Source of the DNA: Planctomycetota bacterium
Lineage (GTDB): Bacteria > Planctomycetota > Planctomycetia > Gemmatales > Gemmataceae
Direction: 5' to 3'
DNA length: 6,335 nucleotides
Assembly (NCBI GenBank): GCA_018970845.1
Contig: JAGWVO010000214.1
Location: 1-6,335, forward strand
Positions 1 to 6,319 of the stretch are shown here, in pieces. Numbering within the stretch: position 1 is the first letter of the stretch; each line of letters opens with the position of its first letter. The position numbers and the translations under genes are program-made. The notes beneath the pieces are model-generated. The model had not been told where the DNA came from. It searched no databases and saw only the letters and a program-made list of their open reading frames with translations.

Positions 1-980
1 GCGCCCTTGCCGCCCAGCGGGGCCGCCACCAGAGTCGTGGATGGGTAGCCTCCCTGAATGAGCACGATGCCCTCGCCCGCCGCGGGGCTCGGGGAGACGT
101 TTCCCGGCAGGGGTGCATCAACATGCCAGCGCAGCTTGCCGGTGGCGGGCCGAATCGACCAGATCTCATTCGGCACGCCGAGTATCAGTTCATCCTCGCC
201 GGCCGAGTTGCGGGCCAGAAGCGGCGTGGCATAGCAAAGCTCCAGCGAGGCGCCCTCCGCCTTCCAACGCTCCTTTCCCGTGACGAGGTCAAACGCGATC
301 AACGCCCGGGCTTCCTCGGCGGCGTTCACAACCACCATGTCGCCGACGATCACCGGACTGGCGGCGCTTCCCCATCGGCGGTTGGCCGACAATGTTCCTG
401 TTGGCGCGCGCCAGAGTTCCTTGCCCGCCATGTCGATGCAGGCGACACCCGATTTGCCCAGCACGGCGACAACCACCTTGCCGTTGGATGCCGGCGTGGA
501 ACTGGCGTATCCATGTTCGGTGATGAAGCCCCGGTGCGGATCCTCGGCGCGGTCGGCCTTGGCTTCCCAAATCCAGGCCCGCTTTCCGGTTCTCTTGTCG
601 AAGGCGACAAGTTGGCGTTTCAGTAATTCAGGAGTTCCGTTGTAGCACAATGCGATGACCAGTTCGCCCACGACAATGGGCGATGAGGAGCCGGCACCCG
701 GCAAGTCAGCCTTCCAGGCCAGGTTCTTGCCGTTGCCCCACTCGCGGGGCGGCTTGCCTGAAGGGCTGATTCCATTTCCCGCCGGTCCGCGGAAGCCGGG
801 CCAGTCATCCTGAAGCAGCGCCTGCTTGATTTCCTCCTTGGACTCCTCCGCGGATTCACCAAGCTCGGGACGGGTGGTCGCCATGGCCCGGCGTAGCGTG
901 CCGGCGAAGATCGCAAGCATCGCCACACCAAGGCCGATGGAAGCCAATGACACGATGACCGTTCTGAATGTGCTTCGCAT
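1..980 (-). CDS. PQQ-type beta-propeller repeat protein, BamB-like, membrane-anchored (3' end cut by window edge)
   Basis: Reading the minus strand from the ATG at 980 gives an open frame of 326 complete codons that leaves the window at base 1 without a stop, so only the N-terminal part is present. Residues 8-29 form one hydrophobic segment after a short basic start (MRSTFR), followed by RRAMA: a signal anchor or an uncleaved signal peptide, with no lipobox cysteine. A motif common in planctomycete propeller proteins, DDWPGFRGPAGNGIS, occupies residues 58-72. Four propeller-blade signatures of the form A-x-D-x-x-T-G-K-x-x-W or a close variant lie near residues 126-136, 179-190, 229-239 and 275-285. 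Such repeats build an eight-bladed propeller, which suggests about 400 residues or more in full. A GGGA lies 7 bases before the start. Family members act as periplasmic scaffolds (BamB) or, with extra residues, as quinoprotein dehydrogenases. No PQQ-dehydrogenase signature is visible in this part, so a scaffold or binding role is likelier. Family call is strong, role unknown. Confidence 0.9.
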   Translation of the reverse strand, partial: MRSTFRTVIVSLASIGLGVAMLAIFAGTLRRAMATTRPELGESAEESKEEIKQALLQDDWPGFRGPAGNGISPSGKPPREWGNGKNLAWKADLPGAGSSSPIVVGELVIALCYNGTPELLKRQLVAFDKRTGKRAWIWEAKADRAEDPHRGFITEHGYASSTPASNGKVVVAVLGKSGVACIDMAGKELWRAPTGTLSANRRWGSAASPVIVGDMVVVNAAEEARALIAFDLVTGKERWKAEGASLELCYATPLLARNSAGEDELILGVPNEIWSIRPATGKLRWHVDAPLPGNVSPSPAAGEGIVLIQGGYPSTTLVAAPLGGKG

Positions 981-1040
981 GCGTGTATCCCGTGCTTGGA
1001 CCCCGGCAGGTTCTTCAACAGGATACAAGAATCGCGGTGA
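981..1040. other. Short intergenic gap between the DUF4258 and propeller genes
   Basis: Sixty bases, the longest gap in the window. It holds the weak ribosome-binding site GGGA (988-991, minus strand) of the propeller gene. I see no convincing promoter or rho-independent terminator, which supports continued transcription into the propeller gene, though a weak internal promoter cannot be excluded by eye. Confidence 0.5.
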
Positions 1041-1412
1041 TCATTCCGAAGCCGGGTGGCGGTCACGGTGCTGGCGGTTCCATCTTGCCTGCCGGCGCCT
1101 CAGCACCTTGGCCGGGGTGTGGCGGCCTCCGCCCAAATTCGGTTTCACACCCCTCAAATTGCGGTTGCGATAAGCCGTGACCACCAGGCCATAGGTTCTG
1201 GTCGGGCAGATGACATGCAGGCCTTCCACGCTGCGGAGGTCGATTCCCCTTTCCATCTGCAATTCCACTTCCTTGCGACCCACGATCATGCAGATGGCTC
1301 CCTTCGTGAAGACCTCCCGGCCATATTCGAATGCCAGTTGGAGCATGGATTCGGTGATGCCACGCTGGGAAAGCCGTGTTCGGGAATGGTCCGTTATGCT
1401 GATATCCGACAT
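1041..1412 (-). CDS. Small DUF4258-family protein
   Basis: A 123-residue cytoplasmic protein with no signal peptide or membrane segment. Residues 9-82 fit the DUF4258 pattern: an N-terminal H-S-R-T-R-L-S-Q-R-G-I block (9-19), a helix ending in E-Y-G (29-31), a short strand region around 40-51 (ICMIVGRKEVEL), and the closing strand L-V-V-T-A-Y-R (76-82). The family is small and poorly characterised. Some members resemble the compact RelE/BrnT-type toxin fold, but function is generally unproven, and no partner antitoxin gene is visible here. The last 35 or so residues are rich in Arg, His and Gln and lie outside the domain, possibly a nucleic-acid-binding tail or a poorly constrained extension. 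I chose the ATG at 1412 because GGGAG lies 11 bases upstream and it starts just before the domain. An upstream in-frame ATG at 1445 would add 11 residues but has no ribosome-binding site. It lies 42 bases after the kinase stop, so it is probably cotranscribed. Confidence 0.8.
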   Translation of the reverse strand: MSDISITDHSRTRLSQRGITESMLQLAFEYGREVFTKGAICMIVGRKEVELQMERGIDLRSVEGLHVICPTRTYGLVVTAYRNRNLRGVKPNLGGGRHTPAKVLRRRQARWNRQHRDRHPASE

Positions 1413-1423
1413 GATGTTCCGTT

Positions 1424-1428
1424 CTCCC
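1424..1428 (-). promoter_or_regulatory. Ribosome-binding site of the DUF4258 gene
   Basis: GGGAG on the minus strand, 11 bases before the ATG at 1412. The spacing is slightly long. It favours this ATG over the one at 1445, which has no purine-rich stretch upstream. Confidence 0.45.
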
Positions 1429-1454
1429 GTGCCGGAACCCGCCATGGGTTGCCG

Positions 1455-2393
1455 TTACGAATGATTCGTCGGACTGATCGTCGGATTCAGCAAAAGCCTC
1501 AGGATCGCTTCCCTGGTTGGCAAACCGCGTTGGGCGCCGGGATGCATGGCCTTGAGCGCCGCACCCGCCGAGGCATGCGCCAATCGGGTCAACAAAGGTT
1601 CGCCATGGGCCAAGGAGGCGGCGTAAATCCCGTGAAACGCGTCACCGCATCCGGTGGTGTCAACCACGGGAACTGTGAAAGCCGGGTAACGGGCTGGACG
1701 GGCTGAATCGGCGGCCCGCCACCAGCAACCCTGCTCTCCGCAGGTGACAATCACCGTTTGCCGGCCTGAGTGCCAAAGCCGGTCAACCGCCCCCGCGGGA
1801 TCAGCCAAGCCCGTGAGCCTCGAGGCGAAAGCCCGCGTGACAATGAGGTGGTCAACCAAGGCCAGGAGGTCATGAAACCCGGGCCATTCATCCCGCTCGA
1901 GGTCGGCAACCACGGGTATGCCGCTGGCCCGCGCGATGCGGGCGGCTCGAATCATTCCCTCAATGCCGTAATGATCCACGAACAGCACCCGCGCGGCCGT
2001 TATGGTTGGTTCGGGAGGCCAATCCGCCTGGGCTCCAACAGACCCGGCGAGATCAAACAAAACGGTGCGCGTGTGCCGCTCCTGGTCGATCAGGATGGTG
2101 CTGCGGATCGGACGCGCGGAAGATGATTCCGAGGCCATGGAGAGGTCGACGCCCTCTTGGGCGAAAAGATCCCTGATGAATTGGCTGTCAGGATCACGGC
2201 CAAGAGGCCCGGCGTAGGCGGCACGGGCCCCGTAACGGGCCGCGGCCACCAGCGCGTTGCCCGTCAGCCCGCCTCCTTGCCTGTCGCGGCCGGCCAGGCG
2301 GGTCTTGGTGTCGGGTTCCGGCCAGCGCGGCAGCAATAACAGCTCATCCACCGCGAGGCATCCCAGTCCCAGCACATCAACCGGTTCAGGCAC
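1455..2393 (-). CDS. PfkB/ribokinase-family carbohydrate kinase
   Basis: A 312-residue cytoplasmic kinase, the usual length for the family, which transfers the ATP gamma-phosphate to a hydroxyl of a sugar or similar small molecule. The N-terminal strand LGLGCLAVDEL carries the expected substrate-side Asp16. GGGLTGNA at 40-47 is the first PfkB signature. The second signature, DTTGCGDAFHG (245-255), contains the anion hole and the catalytic base Asp251. GAQRGLP at 286-292 matches the C-terminal motif near the ATP site. The usual GAGD is GCGD here. The DTTGxGD-x-FHG form, PAF-x-V just before it and the PG-x-x-x-G-P ending resemble the YihV-like branch, but the substrate cannot be read from sequence. 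The start is GTG, three bases after the TGA of the DUF1501 gene and in the same frame; no clear ribosome-binding site precedes it, so translational coupling is likely. Family certain, substrate unknown. Confidence 0.93.
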   Translation of the reverse strand: MPEPVDVLGLGCLAVDELLLLPRWPEPDTKTRLAGRDRQGGGLTGNALVAAARYGARAAYAGPLGRDPDSQFIRDLFAQEGVDLSMASESSSARPIRSTILIDQERHTRTVLFDLAGSVGAQADWPPEPTITAARVLFVDHYGIEGMIRAARIARASGIPVVADLERDEWPGFHDLLALVDHLIVTRAFASRLTGLADPAGAVDRLWHSGRQTVIVTCGEQGCWWRAADSARPARYPAFTVPVVDTTGCGDAFHGIYAASLAHGEPLLTRLAHASAGAALKAMHPGAQRGLPTREAILRLLLNPTISPTNHS

Positions 2394-2396
2394 GGC

Positions 2397-3848
2397 TCAG
2401 GCCATGATGGCGCGGATCGGTTCGACAGGCTCGACACCGACAAGCTTCTGGTCAAGGCCGCCATAAAAGTACGAGAGCCCGTTGGGATCGAGGCCCATCA
2501 ATTCAAGCACTGTGGCATGGAGATTTTTCACATGGTAGCGGTTCTCGACGGCCGCCGAGCCCAGCTCATCGGTCGCGCCGTGGGCGATGCCCCCCTTGAT
2601 GCCGCCGCCGGCGAGCCACATGGTGAATCCGTAGGCGTTATGGTCGCGCCCGGTGCCCTGCGCGTATTCGGCGGTGGGTTGCCTTCCGAACTCGCCGCCC
2701 CACACCACCAGCGTCTCATCGAGCATGCCCCGCCGCTTGAGGTCGGCGAGCAGGCCGGCGATCGGCAGGTCGGTGTTCCCGGCGTGCTTCTCGTGGTTGC
2801 GCACGATGTCGCTGTGGGCATCCCAGTTGTCGTCATTGTGGGCGCCGCCTGAATAGATCTGGATGAAGCGGGTTCCGCGTTCCACCAGCCTGCGGGCCAG
2901 GAGGCACTTGCGGCCGAAGTCGTCGGTGCGTCCCTTGCCGATGCCATAGAGATCGAGGGTTGACTGGTCCTCCCGGGAAAAATCGACGGCCTCGGGGGCG
3001 CTGGCCTGCATCTTGTAGGCCAGTTCGTAGCTGGCGATGCGGGCGGAAAGCTCGGTGTTGTCGGAGCGCGTGAGAAGGTGTTCATGGTTCTTCTGCCCCA
3101 GGCGGTCGAGGATCCGTCGCTGGTCGGCTGGTGAGAGAACCGGGTTGAGGTCGTTGAGGGCGTTGCCGGTGGCGCGAAGCAGCGTGCCCTGGTAGGCCGC
3201 AGGCATGAAGCCGCTCGACCAGTTCTTCGGGCCCGAGATGGGGCCGCCGGTGCGGTCGAGCATGACGACAAAGCCCGGAAGGTTCTGGTTGGGTGTGCCC
3301 AGGCCGTAGGTCACCCATGATCCCAGGCAGGGAAAGCCCGAGAGAACCCGCCCGGAGTTCATCATGAGCATGGCCGAGCCGTGAATCGGTGATTCGGCAT
3401 GAAAACTGTGGACAAACGCGATGTCATCCACGCGGTTGCGCAGGTTGGGAAAGAGGTCGGAAACGAGCTTTCCGCACTTTCCTCCGGGCTGGAACTGCCA
3501 CTTGGGCCCCACGGCGCGTCCTTGGTTGCGGTGTCCGCCCCGGCCGAAGGTCTTCACGGGGATGGTCTTGCCGTCGAGGGGGTACAGGTTGGGCTTGTGG
3601 TCGAAGGTGTCGACATGGCTTGGTCCGCCGTACATGAACAGGAAAATGACGGACTTCGCCTTGGGCGACGCGCCCGGCGGCTTGGGAGCCATGGGGTTGG
3701 TCCAGGCCGTGCCGTCGGCGGCGCGGGATTGCCTGGCCAGGAAGTCGTTGCCAAGCATTCCGGCGAGGGCGGCGGCGGGGAATCCGGCGCCTGTTTCCCA
3801 GAGCCATTCGCGTCGGGTCCTTCCGCAGAATTGGCGCGGTTGTGTCAT
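2397..3848 (-). CDS. DUF1501 family protein with twin-arginine-type leader
   Basis: A 483-residue protein of the DUF1501 family, which has an alkaline phosphatase/sulfatase-like fold and no firmly established reaction. The N-terminus (CGRTRREWLWETGAG, 8-22) carries paired arginines 12-13 followed by an Ala-rich hydrophobic stretch to about residue 32, consistent with Tat export. Family landmarks follow in order: MYGGPSHVDTFD at 72-83, HSFHAESPIHGSAM at 147-160, GGAHNDDNWDAHSD at 334-347, VWGGEFGRQPT at 382-392 and GRDHNAYGF at 400-408. The His and Asp residues in these blocks are candidate metal ligands by analogy with the fold. The length is typical. The frame stays open upstream to 4277, but the ATG at 3848 is the start because GGGAG lies 7 bases before it, the leader begins there, and earlier starts would overlap the cytochrome gene. 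It begins 11 bases after the DUF1549/DUF1553 stop, a pairing seen widely in planctomycetes and verrucomicrobia that suggests the two proteins work together in the envelope. Confidence 0.95.
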   Translation of the reverse strand: MTQPRQFCGRTRREWLWETGAGFPAAALAGMLGNDFLARQSRAADGTAWTNPMAPKPPGASPKAKSVIFLFMYGGPSHVDTFDHKPNLYPLDGKTIPVKTFGRGGHRNQGRAVGPKWQFQPGGKCGKLVSDLFPNLRNRVDDIAFVHSFHAESPIHGSAMLMMNSGRVLSGFPCLGSWVTYGLGTPNQNLPGFVVMLDRTGGPISGPKNWSSGFMPAAYQGTLLRATGNALNDLNPVLSPADQRRILDRLGQKNHEHLLTRSDNTELSARIASYELAYKMQASAPEAVDFSREDQSTLDLYGIGKGRTDDFGRKCLLARRLVERGTRFIQIYSGGAHNDDNWDAHSDIVRNHEKHAGNTDLPIAGLLADLKRRGMLDETLVVWGGEFGRQPTAEYAQGTGRDHNAYGFTMWLAGGGIKGGIAHGATDELGSAAVENRYHVKNLHATVLELMGLDPNGLSYFYGGLDQKLVGVEPVEPIRAIMA

Positions 3849-3855
3849 GGCGGAA

Positions 3856-3860
3856 CTCCC
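3856..3860 (-). promoter_or_regulatory. Ribosome-binding site of the DUF1501 gene, overlapping the upstream stop
   Basis: GGGAG on the minus strand, 7 bases before the ATG at 3848. Its first G is also the last base of the TAG stop of the cytochrome gene (TAGGGAG, 3862-3856), so a ribosome terminating on the first gene sits on the initiation site of the second. This settles the DUF1501 start. Confidence 0.75.
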
Positions 3861-6319
3861 TAGTCGAGGTAGAGGAACTCGCTGGCGTTGAGGGCCAGCA
3901 GGCAGTATTGGCGAAGGGCCTCTGTTTCGGAGGCGCCCGCCGCCACGGTCGATTTCACGAACGCCGCGTCGGCGTCGAGTTCGGCGGCCATGGGAATCCG
4001 GCCCGTCGTGAGGCGGATGGCCCGCGACACCTGGGCGCGGATGTCTCCGGGGGCCTCCTTCCCGAGCCTCACAGCCATGTGGCCGGCTTGTTCGTTGCTG
4101 AACTTGCCGTTGAGCAGGCCGAGGGCCTGCGCGGGCACGGTGGTGGTGTAGCGGACGGGGCAGCTTGAGTCGGGGTCGGCCTGGTCGAACTGGCCCAAGA
4201 CCGGCAATTGCAACGAGCGCTTCACATGGACATAGACGCTCCTGCGCGTTGACTTTTCGGGGGGGGAAACCGGCCATCCCGAACCGGGCACCGACTGTCC
4301 CGCCAGCACCTCCGCCGGTATTGGCGGATAGACGCTTTCACCCCCGATCTCCAGGCTCAACCGCCCTGACACCTGCAGGAACGAGTCGCGCACCTCCTCG
4401 GCGGAAAGCCTGCGCATCGGTTGGCGCCACAGGAGGTTGTTGCCCGGGTCCTTGGCCAGGGCGTCGGCACGCCCCGCGCTCGACATCCGGTAGGCGCTCG
4501 ACGTGAGAAGCAGCCGGTGGATCGGCTTGGCCTTCCAGCCTTGGCGTACCAACTCGCCCGCCAGCCAATCAAGCAGTTCCGGATGCGTGGGTGGCGTCCC
4601 GTACTTTCCGAAGTCGTTGCTGGAGGCGACGATGCCCCTGCCGAAATGGTGCTGCCAGATCCTGTTGACCCAGACCCGGCCCGTGAGCGGGTTGGATGGG
4701 GAAGCCAGCCACTCGGCCAGCACCCTGCGCCGGCCCGCGGAGGCGGCCTTGGGATCGGCGACGGGAATCGCGGGCGTGGCGCCTCCCAGCGCCTTGGGGA
4801 ATCCCGGTTCCACGGTCGCTCCGGGAGCGTGGGGGTTTCCCCGGGCCATCACATGGGTCGGTTCCGGACGCGGAGAACAACGATTGATCGCGAGAGTGAA
4901 CACCTGCGAGGGCACCGGCTTCCGCTCCAGCTCGCGGACGCGGTCGTTGAGCTGCCGCAGCCTTTGGCCTTCGTCACCTTTTTGGAATTCCTTGAGCTTC
5001 TTCAGGACTAGGGGGCGGTCGGGGCCCTCGCTCGCCCGTTGGTCCACCGCGCCCATCCGCTTGATGACGGTGTTTTCAAGGATCGTCCTCTCGGCGATGA
5101 GCTTGGAGACCTGGTCCTGCCTTTGGCGAAGTTCGTCCTCGTACAATTTCCGCCTATCGAGCGGTGTGATATCGCGTTGGCTGGACGCGGACATCACATT
5201 CCGGTCGTTGGAATAGCGGGGAATGTCGCGGAAAAAAGCGAGGAGCCTGTAGTAGTCGGCCTGCGGGATCGGATCGATCTTGTGATCATGGCAGCGGGCG
5301 CAGTTCATCGTCATGCCGAGGAACGCCTGGCTGGTGGTGGCGACGAAGTCGTCAAACTCATCGAAGCGGGCCTGGAGCGGGTCGGCCGGTTCGTCGTCCC
5401 ACAGTCCAAGGCGGTAGTAGCCGGTGGCGGTGATGGCATCCGGATCCTCGGGCGCGACCTCGTCGCCGGCGATCATTTCCCGGATAAGGCGGTCAAACGG
5501 CTTGTCGGCGTTGAACGAACGGATGACATAGTCGCGAAATCGCCAGGCGTTGGGCTTGGCGCCGTCGCGCTCGTAGCCATTGGTCTCGGCGTAACGGATC
5601 ACATCGAGCCAGTGGCGACCCCAGCGCTCGCCGTAATGGGGGCTGGCGAGCAACCGGTCGACCTGCTTTTCCCAGGCATCCGCCGACTGGTCGCCGACAA
5701 AGGCGTCGATTTCCTCGGGAGTGGGGGCCAACCCTGTCAGGTCGTAGCTCAGCCGCCGAAGGAGCGTTCGCCTGTCGGCTTCCGGATTGGGTTTCAGGCC
5801 AGCCTTTTCAAGCTTGGCGAGGATGAACGCGTCCACGGCGTTGCGAGGCCAGGCGTTGCCGGGAAATACCGGGGGAGAAACCGGCCCCACCGGCTGATAG
5901 GCCCAATACTTGGCGTCGTCGGCGGGCGCGGTGGCATGGGTTTTGGCTGCTGGCGCCTTTCCCGCGGGCAGGGGGCCGCCCGCGTCGATCCAAAGCATGA
6001 ATTTGTCGAGGTGCTCCTTGGGCAGCTTGCCTGAGGGGGGCATCTTGAGTTCCCCCTCGTACGACAGGGATCGCGCCAGCTTGCCTTGGCGGGGGTTCTT
6101 GGCATCCAGCACCGGGCCGGTATCCCCGCCTTTCTCCAAGGAGAGCCTGCCATCCAGTCCCAAGCCACCCTTGTTCTTTCCATCCAAATGGCATTTGCCG
6201 CAGTGCTGCCGCAACAACGGCATGAGTTCCTTTTCAACAAATCCGTCGGGCAACGGAACTGCCGCGGCCACCAGGAAAACGGCCATTGGAATCACGACAA
6301 GTGCCCCTGAAAGAAACAA
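3860..6319 (-). CDS. Exported PSCyt1-DUF1549-DUF1553 cytochrome (start uncertain at window edge)
   Basis: About 819 residues, counted from the TTG at 6319. A hydrophobic N-terminus (residues 2-21) looks like a secretion signal. The planctomycete cytochrome c domain PSCyt1 spans about 33-116: heme-binding CGKCH at 40-44 and, in KMPPSG, a probable distal ligand Met93. DUF1549 covers about 155-370 and contains a second CxxCH, CARCHDHKIDP (340-350). A charged, heptad-like linker at about 385-466 probably forms a coiled coil. DUF1553 runs from about 528 to 790, with NPLTGRVWVNRIWQHHFGRG (543-562) and the family-typical C-terminal YTTTVPAQALGLLNG (724-738). The family is exported and c-type heme-bearing; its physiological reaction is not established, and it nearly always pairs with DUF1501, as here. 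The start is unsettled. The GTG at 6295 has AGGGG 8 bases upstream and the ATG at 6286 is also possible, yet none of these leaders has an N-terminal positive charge, and the frame stays open to the edge. The real start may therefore lie outside the window. Confidence 0.94.
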   Translation of the reverse strand: MFLSGALVVIPMAVFLVAAAVPLPDGFVEKELMPLLRQHCGKCHLDGKNKGGLGLDGRLSLEKGGDTGPVLDAKNPRQGKLARSLSYEGELKMPPSGKLPKEHLDKFMLWIDAGGPLPAGKAPAAKTHATAPADDAKYWAYQPVGPVSPPVFPGNAWPRNAVDAFILAKLEKAGLKPNPEADRRTLLRRLSYDLTGLAPTPEEIDAFVGDQSADAWEKQVDRLLASPHYGERWGRHWLDVIRYAETNGYERDGAKPNAWRFRDYVIRSFNADKPFDRLIREMIAGDEVAPEDPDAITATGYYRLGLWDDEPADPLQARFDEFDDFVATTSQAFLGMTMNCARCHDHKIDPIPQADYYRLLAFFRDIPRYSNDRNVMSASSQRDITPLDRRKLYEDELRQRQDQVSKLIAERTILENTVIKRMGAVDQRASEGPDRPLVLKKLKEFQKGDEGQRLRQLNDRVRELERKPVPSQVFTLAINRCSPRPEPTHVMARGNPHAPGATVEPGFPKALGGATPAIPVADPKAASAGRRRVLAEWLASPSNPLTGRVWVNRIWQHHFGRGIVASSNDFGKYGTPPTHPELLDWLAGELVRQGWKAKPIHRLLLTSSAYRMSSAGRADALAKDPGNNLLWRQPMRRLSAEEVRDSFLQVSGRLSLEIGGESVYPPIPAEVLAGQSVPGSGWPVSPPEKSTRRSVYVHVKRSLQLPVLGQFDQADPDSSCPVRYTTTVPAQALGLLNGKFSNEQAGHMAVRLGKEAPGDIRAQVSRAIRLTTGRIPMAAELDADAAFVKSTVAAGASETEALRQYCLLALNASEFLYLD

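Noticed and set aside
984..1027. Seven-base inverted repeat TGTATCC/GGATACA with a 30-base loop in the gap before the propeller gene
   Set aside because: The stem is short, the loop long and there is no T-run. A match this size is not surprising by chance in a gap of this length, so it is not called as a terminator or operator.
620..1066. Minus-strand open frame of 148 codons in another frame over the propeller gene start
   Set aside because: It overlaps the propeller gene, whose frame carries repeated blade motifs and a coherent leader. This frame shows only Arg/Ser/Pro-rich shadow composition.
1413..1445. Upstream ATG at 1445 as start of the DUF4258 gene
   Set aside because: No ribosome-binding site precedes it and the extra residues (MAGSGTGERNI) are not domain-like. 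The ATG at 1412 has GGGAG upstream.
1056..1706. Plus-strand open frame (216 codons) across the DUF4258 gene and the kinase 3' end
   Set aside because: It is antisense to two supported genes, matches no domain I recognise, and spans a natural gene boundary on the other strand.
3849..4277. N-terminal extension of the DUF1501 reading frame to 4277
   Set aside because: It overlaps the 3' end of the cytochrome gene by about 400 bases and its translation is Arg/Pro-rich shadow sequence. The ATG at 3848 has both a good ribosome-binding site and the expected leader.
5039..6034. Long plus-strand open frame (331 codons) opposite the cytochrome gene
   Set aside because: It lies wholly antisense to a well-supported conserved gene. 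Its Gly/Val/Ala-rich translation has no recognisable domain, as expected from the opposite strand of high-GC coding DNA.
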